A stretch of DNA of 34,046 bases, taken from NCBI RefSeq assembly GCF_039539445.1, contig NZ_BAABDD010000042.1:1-34046 (forward strand), written 5' to 3'. Below, piece by piece: positions 32,434 to 34,046 of the stretch. Numbering within the stretch: position 1 is the first letter of the stretch; every line of letters starts with the position of its first letter. The notes beneath the pieces were generated by a model. It ran no database searches and had not been told where the DNA came from. It saw only the letters and a list, made by a program, of their open reading frames with translations. The stretch comes from Salinactinospora qingdaonensis. Lineage in GTDB: Bacteria > Actinomycetota > Actinomycetes > Streptosporangiales > Streptosporangiaceae. The position numbers and the translations under genes are program-made.

Positions 32434-32709
32434 ATGCACACGATGAAACGGTGGAATATCGACATCCTCTTGTCGGAGGAGTCGGAGGGGGATACGGCGC
32501 GTACGTGGGCCGAGGCGGGGCTGTCGTCTGAGGACGGCTCGGCGCTGCATGGCCATGGGATGGCGCGTAAGCACCCGTTGGATTTGGATGTTCCCGAGAT
32601 TGGTGAGGAGTTGGCGGTGTCGCGGGCGTTGGCGGATCTGTCGCGGCAGTTGCGGCAGGTGGCGGCTGAGGACATCGCTGAGTCGACGGGGACGCCGTGG
32701 ACCCAGTGA
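32434..32709 (+). CDS. DUF1876 domain protein
   Basis: A 91-residue protein with MKRWNIDILLSEESEGDTARTWAEA near the start, then GHGMARKHPLDLDVPEIGEE and LAVSRALADLSRQLRQVAAEDI. This is the DUF1876 pattern (strand-strand-strand-helix; dsRBD-like fold), function unknown. ATG 32434 or ATG 32443 may be used; GGGGGTG is close to the first. It lies just downstream of the DUF1918 gene and appears to be part of the same unit. No signal peptide. Confidence 0.8.
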   Translation: MHTMKRWNIDILLSEESEGDTARTWAEAGLSSEDGSALHGHGMARKHPLDLDVPEIGEELAVSRALADLSRQLRQVAAEDIAESTGTPWTQ

Positions 32710-32823
32710 GGGGCGTGTCGTGCCGGTTGTGGCGCTCGGTGACGGTGTGTGGTCGCCGGGCGCTGTTTTGTTTGGGGGAGTTCACTGGGATGTGATCGGG
32801 ATCGGGCAGACTCTCAGGATGTG

Positions 32824-34046
32824 ATGTCTTCGTCTTCTGGTCCGTGGGGTTCTGAGGGGGGCCGCAGGGCTCCTGCGCGGGTGTTGGGGCTGGCCGATGC
32901 TGTGGGGATCGGTATGGCCGCGATGGTGGGCGCGGGGGTGTTTGTGGTGTTTGCGCCGGCGGCGGAGGCTGCTGGGGCGTGGTTGCCGTTGGCGTTGCTG
33001 GTGGCGGGGGTGGTGGCTTATTGCAATGCGGTGTCCTCGGCGCGGTTGGCGGCGGTGCATCCGGAGTCGGGGGGGACGTATGTGTATGGGACCCGCCGGT
33101 TGGGGGAGTTGTGGGGTTATGTAGCTGGTTGGGCGTTTGTGGTGGGGAAGACGGCGTCGTGTGCGGCGATGGCGTTGACGTTTGGGGCGTATGTGTGGCC
33201 GGGGTGGGAGCGGCCGGTGGCGGTGGTGGCTGTGGTGGTGTTGGCGGTGTTGGATTATCGGGGGGTGCGGCGTTCGGCGGCGGTGATGCGGCTGTTGTTG
33301 GTGGCGGTGTTGGCGGTGTTGGCGGTGGTTGTGGGGGTGGCGTGGTTTGGTGGGCAGGCGGAGGTGGCGCGGTTGGCGGTGGTGGGGGAGTGGCCGGGGT
33401 TTTTTGGGGTGTTGGGTGCTGCGGGGATGTTGTTTTTTGCGTTTGCGGGGTATGCGCGGATCGCGACGTTGGGGGGTGAGGTGCGGGAGCCGCAGTGGGT
33501 GATTCCGCGGGCGGTTGCGGTGGCGGTGGTGGCGGTGATGGTGGTGTATGTGGTGGTGGGTGCCTCGGCGTTGGCGGTGTTGGGGCGTTCGGGGTTGGCG
33601 GAGTCGGCGGCGCCGTTGGTGGCGGTGGTGTCCCGTAGTGGGTTTGGGGGGTTGGCGCCGGTGGTGGCGGTGGGTGCGGCGTTGGCGAGTTTGGGGGCGT
33701 TGTTGTCGTTGTTGTTGGGGGTGTCGCGGACGGTGGCGGCGATGGCTGGTGATGGGCATCTGCCGGGGTGGTTGTCGGGGGTGCATCCGCGGTTTGGGGC
33801 GCCGCATCGGGCGGGTGTGGTGGTGGCGGTTGTGGTGGCGGTTGTGGTGGCGTTGGTGGGGGATGTGCGGGGGGCGATTGGGTTTTCGTCGTTTGGGGTG
33901 TTGATGTATTACGCGATCGCTAATGCGTCGGCGTTGCGGTTGGGGGCGGGGGAGAATCGGCCGCCGTTGGTGGTGCCGTTGGTGGGGTTGTTGGGGTGTG
34001 TGGTGTTGGCGTTTAGTTTGCCGTTGTCGGCGGTGGTCAGTGGGGG
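32824..34046 (+). CDS. APC-type amino acid permease, 3' end outside window
   Basis: At least 407 residues, open to the window end. The N-terminus after a short Ser/Gly-rich leader reads LADAVGIGMAAMVGAGVFVVF, the first helix of APC-superfamily permeases (GIGAMIGAGIF pattern). HPESGGTYVYGTRRLGELWGYVAGW and FFAFAGYARIATLGGEVREP are further landmarks. About eleven hydrophobic helices are visible. Substrate is probably an amino acid or amine. ATG 32824 has AGGA four bases upstream. The gene is strikingly poor in C: codons are almost all GTG, TTG, GCG, GGG and TTT, giving G about six times C in places, unlike the C-ending codons of crtI or xylB. The antisense strand therefore shows a long, meaningless Arg/His-rich frame. 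Confidence 0.85.
   Translation, partial: MSSSSGPWGSEGGRRAPARVLGLADAVGIGMAAMVGAGVFVVFAPAAEAAGAWLPLALLVAGVVAYCNAVSSARLAAVHPESGGTYVYGTRRLGELWGYVAGWAFVVGKTASCAAMALTFGAYVWPGWERPVAVVAVVVLAVLDYRGVRRSAAVMRLLLVAVLAVLAVVVGVAWFGGQAEVARLAVVGEWPGFFGVLGAAGMLFFAFAGYARIATLGGEVREPQWVIPRAVAVAVVAVMVVYVVVGASALAVLGRSGLAESAAPLVAVVSRSGFGGLAPVVAVGAALASLGALLSLLLGVSRTVAAMAGDGHLPGWLSGVHPRFGAPHRAGVVVAVVVAVVVALVGDVRGAIGFSSFGVLMYYAIANASALRLGAGENRPPLVVPLVGLLGCVVLAFSLPLSAVVSG

Noticed and set aside
30840..32675. 611-codon minus-strand frame across the SDR, DUF1918 and DUF1876 genes
   Set aside because: Its sequence is low-complexity Pro/Arg/His and it covers three recognisable genes on the other strand.
32782..33807. Long minus-strand frame rich in His, Arg, Pro and Gln opposite the permease
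   Set aside because: It is a composition artefact of the G-rich sense strand; the plus strand encodes a clear APC-type permease.
1..34046. CRISPR array, tRNA or rRNA genes
   Set aside because: No regularly spaced direct repeats and no tRNA-like T-loop or anticodon arrangement was seen on either strand by eye.

Overview
The window is very GC-rich, dense, and uses G/C-ending codons and frequent GTG starts. It carries families typical of actinobacteria: HxlR-type regulator with a sterol-carrier-like tail, DUF1918/DUF1876 pair, CrtU aryl-carotenoid desaturase/methyltransferase, LPG-synthase-TM protein with a kinase-like region, STAS anti-sigma antagonist. A filamentous actinomycete, perhaps Nocardiopsaceae-like, is the best guess. 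The exact taxon is inference.

Layout. 1-92: tail of an IS982-type transposase. 263-1548: a thioredoxin-fold protein and a convergent HxlR-type regulator broken by one base in a C5 run. 2110-12115: a cytochrome P450 that resembles pulcherriminic acid synthase (CypX), then an aryl-carotenoid (isorenieratene-type) locus. Phytoene desaturase (crtI), phytoene synthase (crtB) and a Rieske oxygenase run on +; the beta-carotene desaturase/methyltransferase (crtU) and a TPR protein run on -; lycopene cyclase (crtY) runs on +. No GGPP synthase (crtE) is visible. 12354-17568: a small unknown protein, an orphan STAS protein, an MDR alcohol dehydrogenase, a DUF3616 protein and a lipoprotein-like polysaccharide deacetylase.

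17600-20120 is a scar zone: a decayed tnpB (IS200/IS605 type), an intact ALDH7-type aldehyde dehydrogenase, then two gene tails left over, one like a SorC regulator and one like a zinc-type dehydrogenase. 20237-25897: a flippase-like membrane protein with a degenerate kinase domain, xylulokinase, and a lipoamide-dehydrogenase-like flavoprotein. 26095-29644: an EamA transporter and two overlapping CNNM/CBS (CorC-like) membrane proteins. 29913-34046: a TrmH-type RNA methyltransferase, a class I methyltransferase, an SDR dehydrogenase, DUF1918 and DUF1876 proteins, and a truncated APC-type permease with extreme G over C bias.

Two regulatory signals are not explained by single genes. (1) The promoters of the MDR dehydrogenase (13421-14515) and the SDR dehydrogenase (31278-32033), 17 kb apart, share a 19-bp element (17/19 identical, same orientation to the gene) with a TetR-like palindrome ending in a possible -10. 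(2) A 16-bp AT-rich motif, AATCTACRTYGTAAAG, occurs three times (15759, 26040, 30837), once inside a coding sequence within a low-GC patch. Strong perfect hairpins separate most transcription units.
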